DNA of 64,000 bases from Toxorhynchites rutilus septentrionalis (taxonomy: Eukaryota > Arthropoda > Insecta > Diptera > Culicidae). The DNA lies in NCBI RefSeq assembly GCF_029784135.1, contig NC_073746.1:39323378-39387377 (forward strand), read 5' to 3'. Position 1 is the first letter of the stretch. The number at the start of each line of letters is the position of its first letter. Shown piece by piece: positions 24,168 to 34,376 of the stretch. Position numbers and translations under genes: made by a program. The notes below the pieces were generated by a model. That model ran no database searches, was not told the origin of the DNA, and saw only the letters and a program-made list of their open reading frames with translations.

Positions 24168-25064
24168 TATACAGCCCTGTCAAACCGTTAGTGGTTCTCA
24201 GATTTTCGTCAAAAGTGGTAGTTTAGTTCTATTTCGCAAAATATTAGACCCCTATTTTTTTATTTTTTTAAAAGTTTTATTTAATGTTGATTTTTTATTT
24301 TTTTCCTTTTTCGCATAATTTTTTCACACAATATATCCAAAAATCAGGGATGTGATTTTGTCGTTTTTAAGTTATAAGTTTTCAAAGTCAACCTATGATC
24401 CGAAAAATAATGTTATCTCTTTTTTTCCGAAAATTACTTTTTCAAAAAATCATTTCTTTTTAAATACTTGACCGATTGAGATAATCGACGTATCAAATCG
24501 AAGCCAATGAGCTATTTCTTCTTGAAACACACTAACTAGAAAATAGGATCCAAGTCGCACAGATTTAGTCTATTCGCATAAGAGTATTGAAAGAAGACTG
24601 AAAACAAGTTAATTTTGGAAAATCATAATTCAAAAACCGAAGAGAAACACATCTCTGATTTTTCGATATGTTATGTAAAAAAAACCTTAACTTTCAAGAG
24701 AAAATATTTAAAAATTTAGCGCCCTTCATCTTGAACCATGTAAACAATAAAAAACAAATACATTAATTTATTACAAAAATCAAACCCCTTTTTTGCAAAC
24801 GTGATATTTTTTCAAAGAAGACTAGCTTATTGGCCTAAATTTGATATATCGATCATTCCAAATCGGTCCAGTCTCTAAAAAGTTATAGAAGTTATTTATT
24901 AGAAAACACATTTTTAAAATTTATTTTTCGGACCACCCTTAATTGGAAATAGCACCCCAATGAAAAAATAATAAATTATGGTTCTAATATTTCGCGATGA
25001 GGAACAAACCTACCACTTTCCATGAAAATCGAAAACTACTATATAGGCTTGGAATAGAATGGCT
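24168..25064. repeat. Palindromic repeat family A, both arms
   Basis: The left arm starts TATATACAGCCCTGTCAAAC and the right arm ends with the reverse of that block (TAGGCTTGGAATAGAATGGCT). Both arms carry the GGTAGTTT...GTTC block, ATTAG and GGTGGTCCGAAAAAT-type blocks in opposite order, so the element folds back on itself over most of its 0.9 kb. No coding is seen. Confidence 0.65.
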
Positions 25065-25129
25065 AATTAGTAAACTTACGATTACCCATTAGCGATCGAG
25101 CTGTGATTTTTTTTTATGAAAGCCATTGG

Positions 25130-25453
25130 TGTAATTTTGTTTATTGGCGCTAATGAAACCAAAGCGTTCAAAGATTATTTTTTTACAATCTTGCATTTTC
25201 CGAGAAATGGCTGTTCGAAAAATCGAACCTTGTCCAAAAGATGTATTTTTTTCCAGTAGGAGATCGAATGGTTTTTATCTTACATCACAATGTGTGTTCT
25301 TCTATCAAAGTATTACTGTAGAAAAGTTTTTACGTTTTAATAGGTTTTGTTATCAAATGAAAAACACCTTCTGCGCTGTCTGCTTCAAATCGAATTTTCT
25401 GCCGAATGAAATTATACAAAATTGAATGAAATTAGAGGTAATATGTAGCTTAT
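25130..25453 (+). pseudogene. Helitron relic, left part
   Basis: It is similar to 51050-52110 in the Helitron at 49921-52376: GTTCTTCTATC, ACTGTAGAAAAGTT, AAAACACCTTC and AAATTGAA.GAAATT blocks occur in the same order. It continues after an insertion at 26690-26812. Only diverged non-catalytic sequence remains. Confidence 0.45.
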
Positions 25454-25457
25454 AACA

Positions 25458-25610
25458 GCTATTCCATGGGAGGCGATCTTACGTAGTGGTAACATCCATA
25501 CCTCGCACGCGTCACGAGTTCAATTCTCACTCCCAACATTGTTTCAAAAATGGAAGTAAAAGTGACATAAAGTATAATAGAGAGAAAAAAACAGTCAATC
25601 CATGCCAAAA
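25458..25610 (+). mobile_element. tRNA-related SINE, second family
   Basis: It begins GGGAGGCGATC, followed by a box-A-like TACGTAGTGGTAA and a box-B-like GAGTTCAATTC, closing with CTCCC that can pair with the start as an acceptor stem. A body of about 80 bp follows. It differs from the SINE at 27281. No clear target duplication is seen because the palindromic repeat follows at once. Confidence 0.5.
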
Positions 25611-25613
25611 CAA

Positions 25614-26675
25614 ATATAGTGGTTCTCAGATTTCCATAGTTTTGTTCTTCACTGCAAAATATAAGACCCGTACTTTTTTATTTTTTCGTTAGGGTGACCA
25701 TTTCCATTTTAGGGTGGTCCAAAAAATATTTTATTCAACATTTTCCCAAAAAATGGCTTTTTTCAAAAATTCAAAGCCTTTGAATCACTAAACCGATTTA
25801 GATGATCGACAAATAAAATTGAAGCCAATGAGCTAGCCTTTTGTTAATATACTGAACTTACAAAAACAATGAATTTGGTTCTCGTAATTATTGATTGTAG
25901 TTGTTTTTTGTTGTTTTCATGGCTTTGGACTAGAGGGCACTATATCTTTTTATATTTTTCTTGAAAGGTGAGGTTTTTTACATAACATATCTCGACATCA
26001 GAGATTCATTTGTTTCGTTTTTGAGGTATTATTTTTCAAGGTTAACCGGTGGTCCAAAAAATGATTTTTCCCCTTCTATCCAAAAATGACTTTTTGCAAA
26101 AATTCATAACATTTGAATTACTGAACCGATTAAGATGATCAACATATTAAGCCATTCAATCCAATAAGCTAACCTTCTTTGAAAAAATATCACACGTGTG
26201 GTAAGACTGGATTCTAATCACATAGGAATATTGAACAAAGACTTAAAACATGTTAAATTTGGGAAATCATATCTCAAAAACGAAAAAAATAGCATCTCTG
26301 ATGTCGAGATATGTTATGAAAAAATCCTCAGCTTTCCTGAAAAAATATAAAAAAAATATATAGTGCCCTCTATCTTAAACCGTGAAAACTAAGAAAAACT
26401 GACTCAATCAATAATCACAAAAACGAAAATCAAAATTTTTCCCAAAAGTAATATTTTTTCAAAGAAAACTAAAACTGAAGCTTATGTTTGATATGTCGGT
26501 CATCCGAATTGGTCCAGAAATAATTGATTTTTCGAACCACCCTAAAATGAAAATGGTAACCCTAACGAAATTTTTTTTAAAATACGAGTCTAATGTTTTG
26601 TGATAAATAACAAAATCACCACTTTTCACAAAAATCTGAGAACTACTATATCGGTTTGATTGAAATGGCTGATAA
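25614..26675. repeat. Palindromic repeat family A, longest copy
   Basis: The outer arms (25617-25860 and 26400-26670) are inverted copies of each other. A second inner pair (25930-26040 and 26270-26400, sharing ACATAACATATCTCGACATC) continues the fold, so nearly all of the 1.06 kb can pair with itself. Transcription would give a very long imperfect hairpin. No open frame of note. Confidence 0.7.
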
Positions 26676-26689
26676 ATTAAGCTGTCATT

Positions 26690-26812
26690 TATTGTAAAAC
26701 ATTACTATGATTGCTTTTAAAAAACATGAAAAATTATCAAAGTTTCCGACCGATTCTTCGAACAATTGACCGTTAATGGGCTAAGGCTAAAACCGTTTTC
26801 TAAAAACGTTGT
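26690..26812 (+). pseudogene. Helitron relic, right part
   Basis: It resembles 52120-52210 (AAAACATTA..AT, GATTCTTCGAACG-like and AATGGGCTAA-like blocks). It continues the relic at 25130-25453, so the SINE and palindromic repeat between them were inserted into an older Helitron. Confidence 0.4.
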
Positions 26813-26869
26813 ATGTTTTCTGATTCGGCACCCTTAATGAAACACGTAGTGCTACGTAAAAAAGACCCA

Positions 26870-26932
26870 GGGAACACTACGTTGAGACGGCAAGATTCCT
26901 TCAGGTATATAAGTGCCATTGAAGAAGAAGTA
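26870..26932 (+). repeat. SINE tail fragment
   Basis: CACTACGTTGAGACGGC and AGTGCCATTGAAGAAGAAG match the 3' part of the SINE at 27281-27554 in reverse orientation. The tRNA head is absent. Confidence 0.5.
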
Positions 26933-27280
26933 GATGTTACCTGCAGTGGTCACAGAGTTTCCCTTTCGTTTTGGCCCATAAAACGAGAACGAATGGTTCA
27001 GACTGTTTTTTCAAATGGTTGCCATCTCGTCAGTTCGTAATCCAATGATCCCAGTGACGCTAGTAAGAACGACTGTCGTCCGATCTATTGTTGGAAGTTT
27101 CACCGTATGTCTGAATTTGTGGTTCCCATAGATTAGTTTTAGTAATCAATGTGATATCTCTGACAAGGTTCAATTATAATGCCCTCGTATTTTGTACTTA
27201 CGCTGATACACGTCTATCTATGCACTCGACCTTCAGAAATACGATAAAAAGAACGATGAGAAAATGATTAAAAAATGCTT

Positions 27281-27554
27281 CTTCTTCTTCTTCAATGGCA
27301 CTAACGTTCCTAGAGGAACTTCGCCGTCTCAACGTAGTATTACTTGCGTAATTTTTATTAGTACTTAGTTGAGATTTCTATGCCAAATAACACGCCTTGA
27401 ATGCATTCTGAGTGGCAAGCTCTAGAATACGCGTGATCACAGTGCAAGTCGGAGGAAATTTCTTTGACGAAAAATTCCCCCGAACAGAACGGGAATCGAA
27501 CCCGAACACCCGGCATGTTAGTTATGACGCTAACCACTCGGCCACGGGAGCACA
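27281..27554 (-). mobile_element. tRNA-derived SINE, full length
   Basis: Same family as 7204-7484 with few differences. On the minus strand the head has box A (TGGCCGAGTGGTTAG) and box B (GGTTCGATTCC), and the tail is (GAA)n. The target duplication AAAAAATGCTT is at 27270-27280 and 27557-27567. Transcription would be by RNA polymerase III from the internal boxes; mobility depends on a partner LINE. Confidence 0.88.
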
Positions 27555-27571
27555 TAAAAAAATGCTTATAA

Positions 27572-27618
27572 AAGGCGAAGGTCCCTAGGTACCACAGTGT
27601 CATTGAAGAGAGAAGCAG
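27572..27618 (+). repeat. Diverged SINE tail fragment
   Basis: GGCGAAGGTCCCTAGGTACC followed by GTGTCATTGAAGAGAGAAG looks like a mutated copy of the SINE 3' end. It sits right beside the full SINE, as an older insertion of the same family. Confidence 0.35.
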
Positions 27619-27834
27619 GGTATGACACAACAGAAATATGTGCAGACCACTTTTTCCGTATTATCACAAACTCAAGTGAAACGATGAAAATATTCTTGCA
27701 GAGGGATGGATTAAATTAATTCAAAGTAATAGAGCCAGCAAGAAATACAACCAATTGATACATAATAAAAGTTAATATTTATTATAAAACAGACAATTGT
27801 TATCTTCAACTCCATATATATACATATATATATA

Positions 27835-28181
27835 AGTAATGACCGAAGTGGCGATTACAATATAAAAAATAAATTTATTTTCGCTAAATTTAAAGATTAC
27901 ACATCAACGTTCATACTAAGACTAAATGCTATCTTCTGTTCCCTGCCTTTTTATAATGTCGGTATCTCGCGTCAGCAGATTCCTTGTTATCCGTACGGTC
28001 GCGTTGTTTCCAGATCGGGTTCCTTTGAATGATGTCGCGTGGTCAGCCGTTGTCGTCAGTTGTTATGGCTCGCGATTGTCTTGATGGGAGGCCTCTGGGT
28101 GCAATCTGATCCTGGTTGCATCGGTTGTTATGATTCTTTGTTGCTCTAAGTGGTCGTGTGGGGTACATCTGGTCGTAACGT
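27835..28181 (-). repeat. 3' LTR of the endogenous retrovirus
   Basis: 347 bp, identical to the 5' LTR except one base (T here, G in the 5' copy, + strand, about 28137). On the minus strand it holds TATAAAAA (27948-27955), then a likely start about 30 bases on, then AATAAA (27874-27879), so the R region is short. Confidence 0.95.
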
Positions 28182-28190
28182 CTCCCCCCT
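28182..28190 (-). promoter_or_regulatory. Polypurine tract
   Basis: AGGGGGGAG on the minus strand, directly against the 3' LTR. It primes plus-strand DNA synthesis. The env stop codon TAG (28189-28191) overlaps its first two bases. Confidence 0.8.
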
Positions 28191-29779
28191 AAGTTTCAAG
28201 CGTCCTCGATTGAAGTTTCGGCAGCTCGATCCATGGTTTCGGGATGCATTTTTGCTCTGCCTTCTTCCCCGGAAGTAGGGATAATGGAATACTTCCGTTG
28301 TTTTCAGTTTCGTCCACCTGAGTAGCCACGAGAGGTTCTGGCGGATTTTTGGTTACTTCATTTCTTTTATTACCTTTTTTGTAGAAATATACAGAAAAGA
28401 AACAGATAAATGTTATTATGAGGAGGGTTGTACCTCCAATTGTTACCCGGTGTTGTGTGGTGTTCAAGTAAAGTTGAACTTCATTGAGTTCTTCCAAGTT
28501 CTGTATTCGTAGCATGACGTTTTCATCGTCAAGATCTGTAAAATTTCCATTTTGGAGGGGCTTGCTGTATATTGGGATCAGGTATTCTTGCTGGTAGGTT
28601 ACGTCAGGTTGTCCAAAAAATGTGAAATTTCGTATTTTGACGGTACAGTTTTCGGTTTCGATTATTGTGGCATCGCTAACCATCCTTGAATCTCCGCAAG
28701 AGTCTTTTACTTCTACGATTTCTGTTGTGTCGATCAGGATGATTCCTTGCTTGACTTCTTTGATTTGTGTTGTTTGTTTTGATTTTACAAACGAGCATTT
28801 GGGTGTTTGGTGAGTTAATATTTTATAGATGCAATCGTCCTCAATTAGGTTATTTCCATCGCAAATATCGCATTCTGTTGGTTGGTAATAAACTGTGTTG
28901 CCATATTTCGTTACCAGGTTGATGTTCGTATCGATCCGTGAATTGTTAACTCTCAAAGTATGGATTTCTAACAAATCGTACGTCTTTTTATCAAAAATGG
29001 GGGTCTTTATTAATATGACTGCTTGATTGTTGCTGATACCGACACTCGCTGAGGTATATTGGAAAATTTCGTCTAAGTAATTTAGCTTTATTGTTTGTGT
29101 CTTAAGCCTGTCTAAAATTAACTGTTTTTCCTCCAATGAGAGTATGTTTTTGTTTATCAAGCCTACTCTAGAAAATTCTACTTGCTCCTCGATGTCCTCT
29201 AATATGCTGATAATTTTGTCCATATTCCAGATAAGGTTGACGAATTCTAAATCTGTTTTTATTCCCTGTACTGTGTTGTATTCCTTAGTAATTTTTGATT
29301 CAATTTTACTAATAGAGTCTGTAATATTATTCAATTTATTTTGAAAAAGTTCATTGATCTGGATTTGTTTCATCTGATTGTTCACTAATTTGTCTCCTTG
29401 TGTTTTTAATATTCCCAAACTTTGATGCATGACTATTAGGTCATCGTTATCAGGGTTTCCCGTGATGAGTTTAATGGCTGTTCCTAATGCGTTCATAAGT
29501 CCCCTTTTTATTCTATGTGGTAGGAGGCTCCTGAGTTTATCTTTTGCTAGTTTGGTTTTTTCTAGTAGTGTTTGCTCTAGGTGTTCTATAGTTTCAAACG
29601 ATTTCATGATTTTTTCTATGTTTTCTATATTGTCATTTAATGTATTTAGGTTGATTCTATGCAACATTCTGTCATATCCGATTCTAATCCTTGCTGTTTT
29701 GATCTTGAACGCAACCAATCCATTGCTGTTCGTTATTTCTTTATAGTTGGTGGTGCTTATTGTTTTGATGAGTATTATT
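28189..29779 (-). CDS. env: Envelope glycoprotein of the endogenous retrovirus (main exon)
   Basis: An errantivirus-type fusion glycoprotein, related to baculovirus F proteins. The frame is open from a splice acceptor (TTTTCTTGCAG, exon start 29779) to the stop at 28189. It has no plausible ATG near its front, so it needs a spliced leader; a matching one is at 34379-34395. A furin-type site RIKR (29503-29514) is followed by a glycine-rich fusion-peptide-like segment. Next come a long heptad-rich ectodomain with several Asn-X-Thr sites, then a membrane segment (GGTTLLIITFICFFSVYF) and a basic cytoplasmic tail. Expected total length is about 535 residues. No stop or frameshift is seen. It would allow cell-to-cell passage; whether it is expressed is unknown. 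Confidence 0.9.
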
Positions 29780-29833
29780 CTGCAAGAAAAACAAATGGCT
29801 TCTTTAATATGGTGTTCATTTTAGTGGTCTTTG

Positions 29834-32800
29834 TTAATTTTTTATGCGATTTTTATGGATTTTAATGTTATTTGTGTCCTTGAAGGTTAGATGGTTGTCT
29901 TCTTTTATGGTATAAAGTTTATAAATGTCTTTATCTTTATTCAACCTTTGACTAATTTTTATGTATTTCGTGTCGTTAGGGTTGAGTGGCTTGGGTTCTT
30001 CACGATTCTCATGCTTCTTTTCGAAGGCTTGTTTACGTTTATCTAGTTCCAATTTTACTGCAGAGTGGATTTTGTTGGATTGTTCAATTATGTCAGCCGC
30101 GTTCGTAACATTATTTGTGTTAAATATTAGCTCACGTGGTTTTCGTTTCGTCACGGAGTGAAATGTATTATTATAGATGTCGGTAATTATATTCATCCGA
30201 TCGTTGATCGGAAGTTCATTATATTTTGTTTTTAGTGTTCTATAAAGCTCGATTATCGTTGAGTGGAATCTCTCAACTATTCCGTTGGAATTAGAACTAC
30301 TCGCGAAATGAATTTCGATTCCGAGCTCGTTTAAAAAGCCGACGAAATCTATTGATGTAAAAGCGGGCTCTTGATCACAAATTATCGTTTGCGGTCTACC
30401 GAAGTGCCTGATGTGTTCGGAAAAAGCGCGTTTTATGTCTATTATCGTTCTTGTTGTCAGTGGTATGGCGTTGGCGAATTTGGAGAAGGAGTCCACGATG
30501 GTCAGCCATTTTTGGCCTTTCATGAAAAATATGTCCATGTGAACCCGTTCGAATTGTTTTGAGCCGAAAAATGATTTCTGAATTAATTTTGGGGGCTTCC
30601 TGTCGTATTTGCTTCTTTTACAAATATGACAGGAGTTAACAAATATTTTCAGTTTTCGCTCGATTTCGGGGAAAAAATATTTCTGCAGGATTTGCATTTT
30701 GTTTTCTTTTGCTCCTCTGTGTGCTGCGTCATGTATTTCCCGTATTATGGCATCTTTTTGCTCGTCTATTCTGACATCTTCTAGAAGCTTTTCTGAAATG
30801 AAAACTTTGAATTTATTGTTAGTAAAATGTTTACAGTATGTTTCCTGAACGAGTTGTACTAATGATATTGGAATTTTTAGACAAGATATTCCTCTGGGGT
30901 TAAGGTAACTTTTGAGAATTTCGACTATGTCTGCTTCTGTATATTCTGGTTTTACAATAGTGAATCGGTGGTATTTTGGAAATGTTTCTTCGTGTATAGT
31001 CGTATCAAAATGATTTATTTTAAAAATTATTTGTGTTCTAAAACTGTTGATTGGTTTTTCGGTACACCATATGAAAAAATCATCACTGGTTTCTGCTGAG
31101 TGAACAGTTTCAAGATCAAGTTCATTATTATTTAATTCTTCTGGTTTTATCCTCGATAAAGCGTCTGCTACCACATTTTGGTTGCCAGGCTTATAAATGA
31201 GTTCATAATCAAATTCCTCCAATGCTATTTTCCCCCTTATAATTCTTCTGTTAGCGTCTGTCATGGAGTAAGTAAGTGGTTGGTGATCCGTAAGAAGTTT
31301 AAATTTTCGTCCATAAAGATATGGTCGGAAATGTTTCACAGCCCAAACGATGGCTAGAAATTCCTTCTCCGTCGTGGAATAGTTTTCTTCGGTGTTGTTA
31401 AGGGTCCTAGATGCGTACGCGATTGGTCGATCTTTGCCTATGGGTCCTTGTGAAAGAACTGCCCCTATGGCAAAATCGCTGGCATCGGTGGTTAGTATGA
31501 ATTCCTTCGTGAAGTCGGGATAAATGAGTATAGGGTCCATTGTAAGAAGTTGTTTACATTTCTCAAAACATTCGACTGTTTCTGGGGATATAACGAATTC
31601 GGTGTCTTTACGAAGTAGAGCAGTTAAAGGCTTCACCAATTTCGCGAAATCTTTAATGAATCTGCGGTAGTATCCCAGGGTACCAAGAAATTGACGTATT
31701 TCCTTTTCGGTTTTTGGAGTCGGCCATTTCTTAATTATTTCGATTTTGTCGGTGTTTGGTTTAACGCCTTCTTCTGAAACAGTGTGTCCAAGATAGTGAA
31801 CTTCTTTTTTGAAAAATTCACATTTATCTATCTGGATTTTTAAATTTGCTTCCTTTAGTTTTTTCAATACATTCATGAGATCTTTCTTATGTTCCTCTAG
31901 GGAACTTGAGAAGATTATGATATCGTCCATATAGACGAGACAACACTTCCCTAAGAATTCTCTCAAGATGCAGTCCATAACACGCTGAAAAGTTGCTGGA
32001 GCATTTTTCAGCCCGAATGGCATGCGTGTAAATTCATATTTTCCGGAGTTAATCGAGAAAGCTGTTTTCTCGATATCTTCGTTTGCAAGTTGAATTTGGT
32101 GAAAACCGGACACCAAATCAATTGTAGAAAAATAACAAGTTCGGCCAAGTTTATCAAGTATTTCCGTTATTTCCGGGATGGGATATTTATCACTAATTGT
32201 CTTTTCGTTTAGTTTTCGATAGTCGATAACTAAACGAAACTTTTTCTTCCCAGAAGCGTCTGTTTTCTTCGGGACAACCCATATAGGCGATGTATAAGGT
32301 GATATTGATTCCCTTATTATCCCGTCTCTAAGCATTTTTTCCACTTGTTGTTGGATTTCTGTTTCGAAAATTTGTGGGTATTTATAGGATTTTGTATGTA
32401 TTGGTATATTGTCTGAAGTCCTGATATTGTGCTTTATCTTATGGGTGAAAGTTAATTTATCCGAGTCGGTATAAAGTATTTCTCTGTTGGCATCTATAAC
32501 CCTTTCTAAAGCTTTTTTCTCCTCATCGTTCATGTGTTCACTCCTAAAACAGTATTTTCCTTTTGGTGAAATTTTCGGAATGTCCTTCAATCTAAAACAA
32601 TCGGTTCCAATTTCAATTTCATTAGAGTTCAGTTGTACTGTTCTATTGGGGTAATGACTTTTTATTGCCACTATAGCTATGCCATTTTTGCTTTGGTATA
32701 AACCGGGGAGAATTGAAAAATAATCAAATGGAGTTTCTTCCTCAACAAGAAAGCTACCTTTTTGCTTTATTGGTATTTCTACAAATTGGAACTCTTGTTC

Positions 32801-33124
32801 CGAAATGTTGATTTTGTGGTTTCCTGGAAATTTCTTTTCGAGGTTAAAAGTTTTTCTACCAATTTTCAATTTATTTCTGCCGATGTCCAACTGAGCATTG
32901 AGGTCTCTCAGTGTTTCGTACCCTATTAATCCATCGAAAAAATCGTGGAAATCGAATACATAAAATTTTACTTTCTTCCTAATTTGGAAGATGTCAAATG
33001 AAGCTGATTTATTGATGTCATGTTTGCCATTGATATTCGTGACGTGAATTCCTGTTTCATCTTTGCAATTTTCGAGTTTAACATGTTTGGGCGAAATATA
33101 ATTTTTATTGGCACCTGTGTCCAT
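29834..33124 (-). CDS. pol: Pol polyprotein (protease, RT, RNase H, integrase)
   Basis: 1,096 residues counted from the first ATG, although the frame is already open upstream and overlaps the end of gag in the -1 frame. Order: aspartic protease (MDTGAN at 1-6); reverse transcriptase with YMDDIIIF near residue 396; RNase H with TDASDFAIGA near 545; integrase with an H-H-C-C zinc domain (HDAAHRG ... CHICKR, about 795-838) and a DDE core (HMDIFF, ICDQEPAF, NSNGIVERFHS). The catalytic residues I looked for are all present. The enzymes copy the RNA genome and insert it. No frameshift or stop is seen. Confidence 0.96.
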   Translation of the reverse strand: MDTGANKNYISPKHVKLENCKDETGIHVTNINGKHDINKSASFDIFQIRKKVKFYVFDFHDFFDGLIGYETLRDLNAQLDIGRNKLKIGRKTFNLEKKFPGNHKINISEQEFQFVEIPIKQKGSFLVEEETPFDYFSILPGLYQSKNGIAIVAIKSHYPNRTVQLNSNEIEIGTDCFRLKDIPKISPKGKYCFRSEHMNDEEKKALERVIDANREILYTDSDKLTFTHKIKHNIRTSDNIPIHTKSYKYPQIFETEIQQQVEKMLRDGIIRESISPYTSPIWVVPKKTDASGKKKFRLVIDYRKLNEKTISDKYPIPEITEILDKLGRTCYFSTIDLVSGFHQIQLANEDIEKTAFSINSGKYEFTRMPFGLKNAPATFQRVMDCILREFLGKCCLVYMDDIIIFSSSLEEHKKDLMNVLKKLKEANLKIQIDKCEFFKKEVHYLGHTVSEEGVKPNTDKIEIIKKWPTPKTEKEIRQFLGTLGYYRRFIKDFAKLVKPLTALLRKDTEFVISPETVECFEKCKQLLTMDPILIYPDFTKEFILTTDASDFAIGAVLSQGPIGKDRPIAYASRTLNNTEENYSTTEKEFLAIVWAVKHFRPYLYGRKFKLLTDHQPLTYSMTDANRRIIRGKIALEEFDYELIYKPGNQNVVADALSRIKPEELNNNELDLETVHSAETSDDFFIWCTEKPINSFRTQIIFKINHFDTTIHEETFPKYHRFTIVKPEYTEADIVEILKSYLNPRGISCLKIPISLVQLVQETYCKHFTNNKFKVFISEKLLEDVRIDEQKDAIIREIHDAAHRGAKENKMQILQKYFFPEIERKLKIFVNSCHICKRSKYDRKPPKLIQKSFFGSKQFERVHMDIFFMKGQKWLTIVDSFSKFANAIPLTTRTIIDIKRAFSEHIRHFGRPQTIICDQEPAFTSIDFVGFLNELGIEIHFASSSNSNGIVERFHSTIIELYRTLKTKYNELPINDRMNIITDIYNNTFHSVTKRKPRELIFNTNNVTNAADIIEQSNKIHSAVKLELDKRKQAFEKKHENREEPKPLNPNDTKYIKISQRLNKDKDIYKLYTIKEDNHLTFKDTNNIKIHKNRIKN

Positions 33125-33186
33125 TAAAAATTTTAAATTGCCCTTAGTTGTTTGGATAGTCAGATAAGGAATAAAATTATTATTCT

Positions 33187-34251
33187 TTATGTTTTTTGCT
33201 TTTCCTTTCTTACCATCTGAAAATTTAATTCGTCGCCTTCAAAATAGTCGTCGTCTTCTGATTCTAAAATTGAATCGTTCGACGTCAAATCCGCTTTAGG
33301 TTCCGGTTCGCGCACTTCATTATTATGAACCTGCATTTTCGACTGGTACGTCCTCATAGAAACGTCCTCGTCATTATTTACTTTTTGAGATCTGAATCTC
33401 TCAGATACGGGTTTATTATTCTGATTGGTTTTTGGATTATATGATTTTTGATTTTGTGAAATTGTCTGAGCCTTCTGCTCGGGAATTCTGTAGGTCGAAG
33501 GACCTTGTTTGTTTTCCAATTTTTGCCTGAATGCGGCATTGGAATGTTGCATAGTTATGTCATGGGCCTCTTCTAACGAATTCGGCCTATAGCTACGCAC
33601 GTACATAGCCAGCTGATCCCCATTCAGTCCGTCTATGTATCTTGTAAGTGACATTAAACTTATTAATTTTATGACTGCTTCCATGGAATTTTTATAGTCT
33701 TCCATGTGTGCAGCAGACGATTTGATTGCTGTATCAATCGTCTTAACTTTGTTATAGTATTCTGTGAGAGATGCTTTCCCTTGTTTTACATAAAAAAGAG
33801 ATTGGATATGTGAGGTGATATCTCTCTTGTCTCCAAACGAGTTTAAGAGAACCTCTTTAATTTCGTCCCATTCCGTAGGGTTACCGGAGGAAATCAAAAC
33901 CTCTCTTGCTTCCCCGATAATTTTTGACCTAACAACACGTATGATTTGCTTGTAGGTTGGCTCGAATTTATAGTCACTGAATAAATCTAGTGTTTGCTGC
34001 GTGTCTTCCACCCACGCGAGCGTTTCTTTTCTATTTCCGCTAAAGTGCGGAATATTTTTCACGGGATCCGGCGTGACGAAATTTAAAAATGGATCCTTCG
34101 CTTTGTTTTCTAACTTAGTTATAGTATGAATAAGAGCGGCCTGGTTTTTCGTTAACTCTTGTATTTGAGCGATTAATTGCTCCGCTGTAATTTCCACTGG
34201 TAATTCAGCTTGCGCTGTTTCTTGCATTGTTTGGTTCTCTTGCGTGGACAT
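33187..34251 (-). CDS. gag: Gag structural polyprotein of the endogenous retrovirus
   Basis: 354 residues from the ATG at 34251 (MSTQENQ). The frame stays open for 27 more codons upstream without an ATG. The middle part (about residues 60-260) has the helical capsid-like layout of retrotransposon gag proteins (FSGNRKETLAWVED; W.EIKEVLLNSFGD; YYNKVKTID; YIDGLNGDQ). The C-terminus is Gln/Asn/Lys-rich and ends in an acidic cluster. No CCHC zinc knuckle is seen, as expected for errantivirus gag. It is the first frame of the genomic RNA, and pol follows in the -1 frame. Confidence 0.92.
   Translation of the reverse strand: MSTQENQTMQETAQAELPVEITAEQLIAQIQELTKNQAALIHTITKLENKAKDPFLNFVTPDPVKNIPHFSGNRKETLAWVEDTQQTLDLFSDYKFEPTYKQIIRVVRSKIIGEAREVLISSGNPTEWDEIKEVLLNSFGDKRDITSHIQSLFYVKQGKASLTEYYNKVKTIDTAIKSSAAHMEDYKNSMEAVIKLISLMSLTRYIDGLNGDQLAMYVRSYRPNSLEEAHDITMQHSNAAFRQKLENKQGPSTYRIPEQKAQTISQNQKSYNPKTNQNNKPVSERFRSQKVNNDEDVSMRTYQSKMQVHNNEVREPEPKADLTSNDSILESEDDDYFEGDELNFQMVRKEKQKT
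33191..33197 (-). promoter_or_regulatory. Candidate gag-pol -1 frameshift site
   Basis: AAAAAAC lies one base before the gag stop codon (33187-33189), where gag and the open -1 pol frame overlap. In the gag frame the run is read as CAA AAA ACA, so a single-tRNA slip on AAA is easier than the classical double slip. Inference; no downstream structure was computed. Confidence 0.45.
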
Positions 34252-34376
34252 TATGCTGTCTCTATGCTGTTGAAACCGTTCGTGTTTAGAATTTTTTCTT
34301 CTTGAAGCAATGGTTGCACTTGTTAGTTGCACTTGATCACTTTTTGGTTAATTAATAACGAGAGTGAAAATTACTT

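Noticed and set aside
30371..30562. Small frames on the + strand across pol, gag and env (for example 28622-28813, 29144-29344, 29429-29746)
   Set aside because: They are antisense shadows of intact retroviral frames, without motifs.
34252..34332. Gag starting at 34332
   Set aside because: The first codon there is GTG; the first ATG in frame is at 34251.
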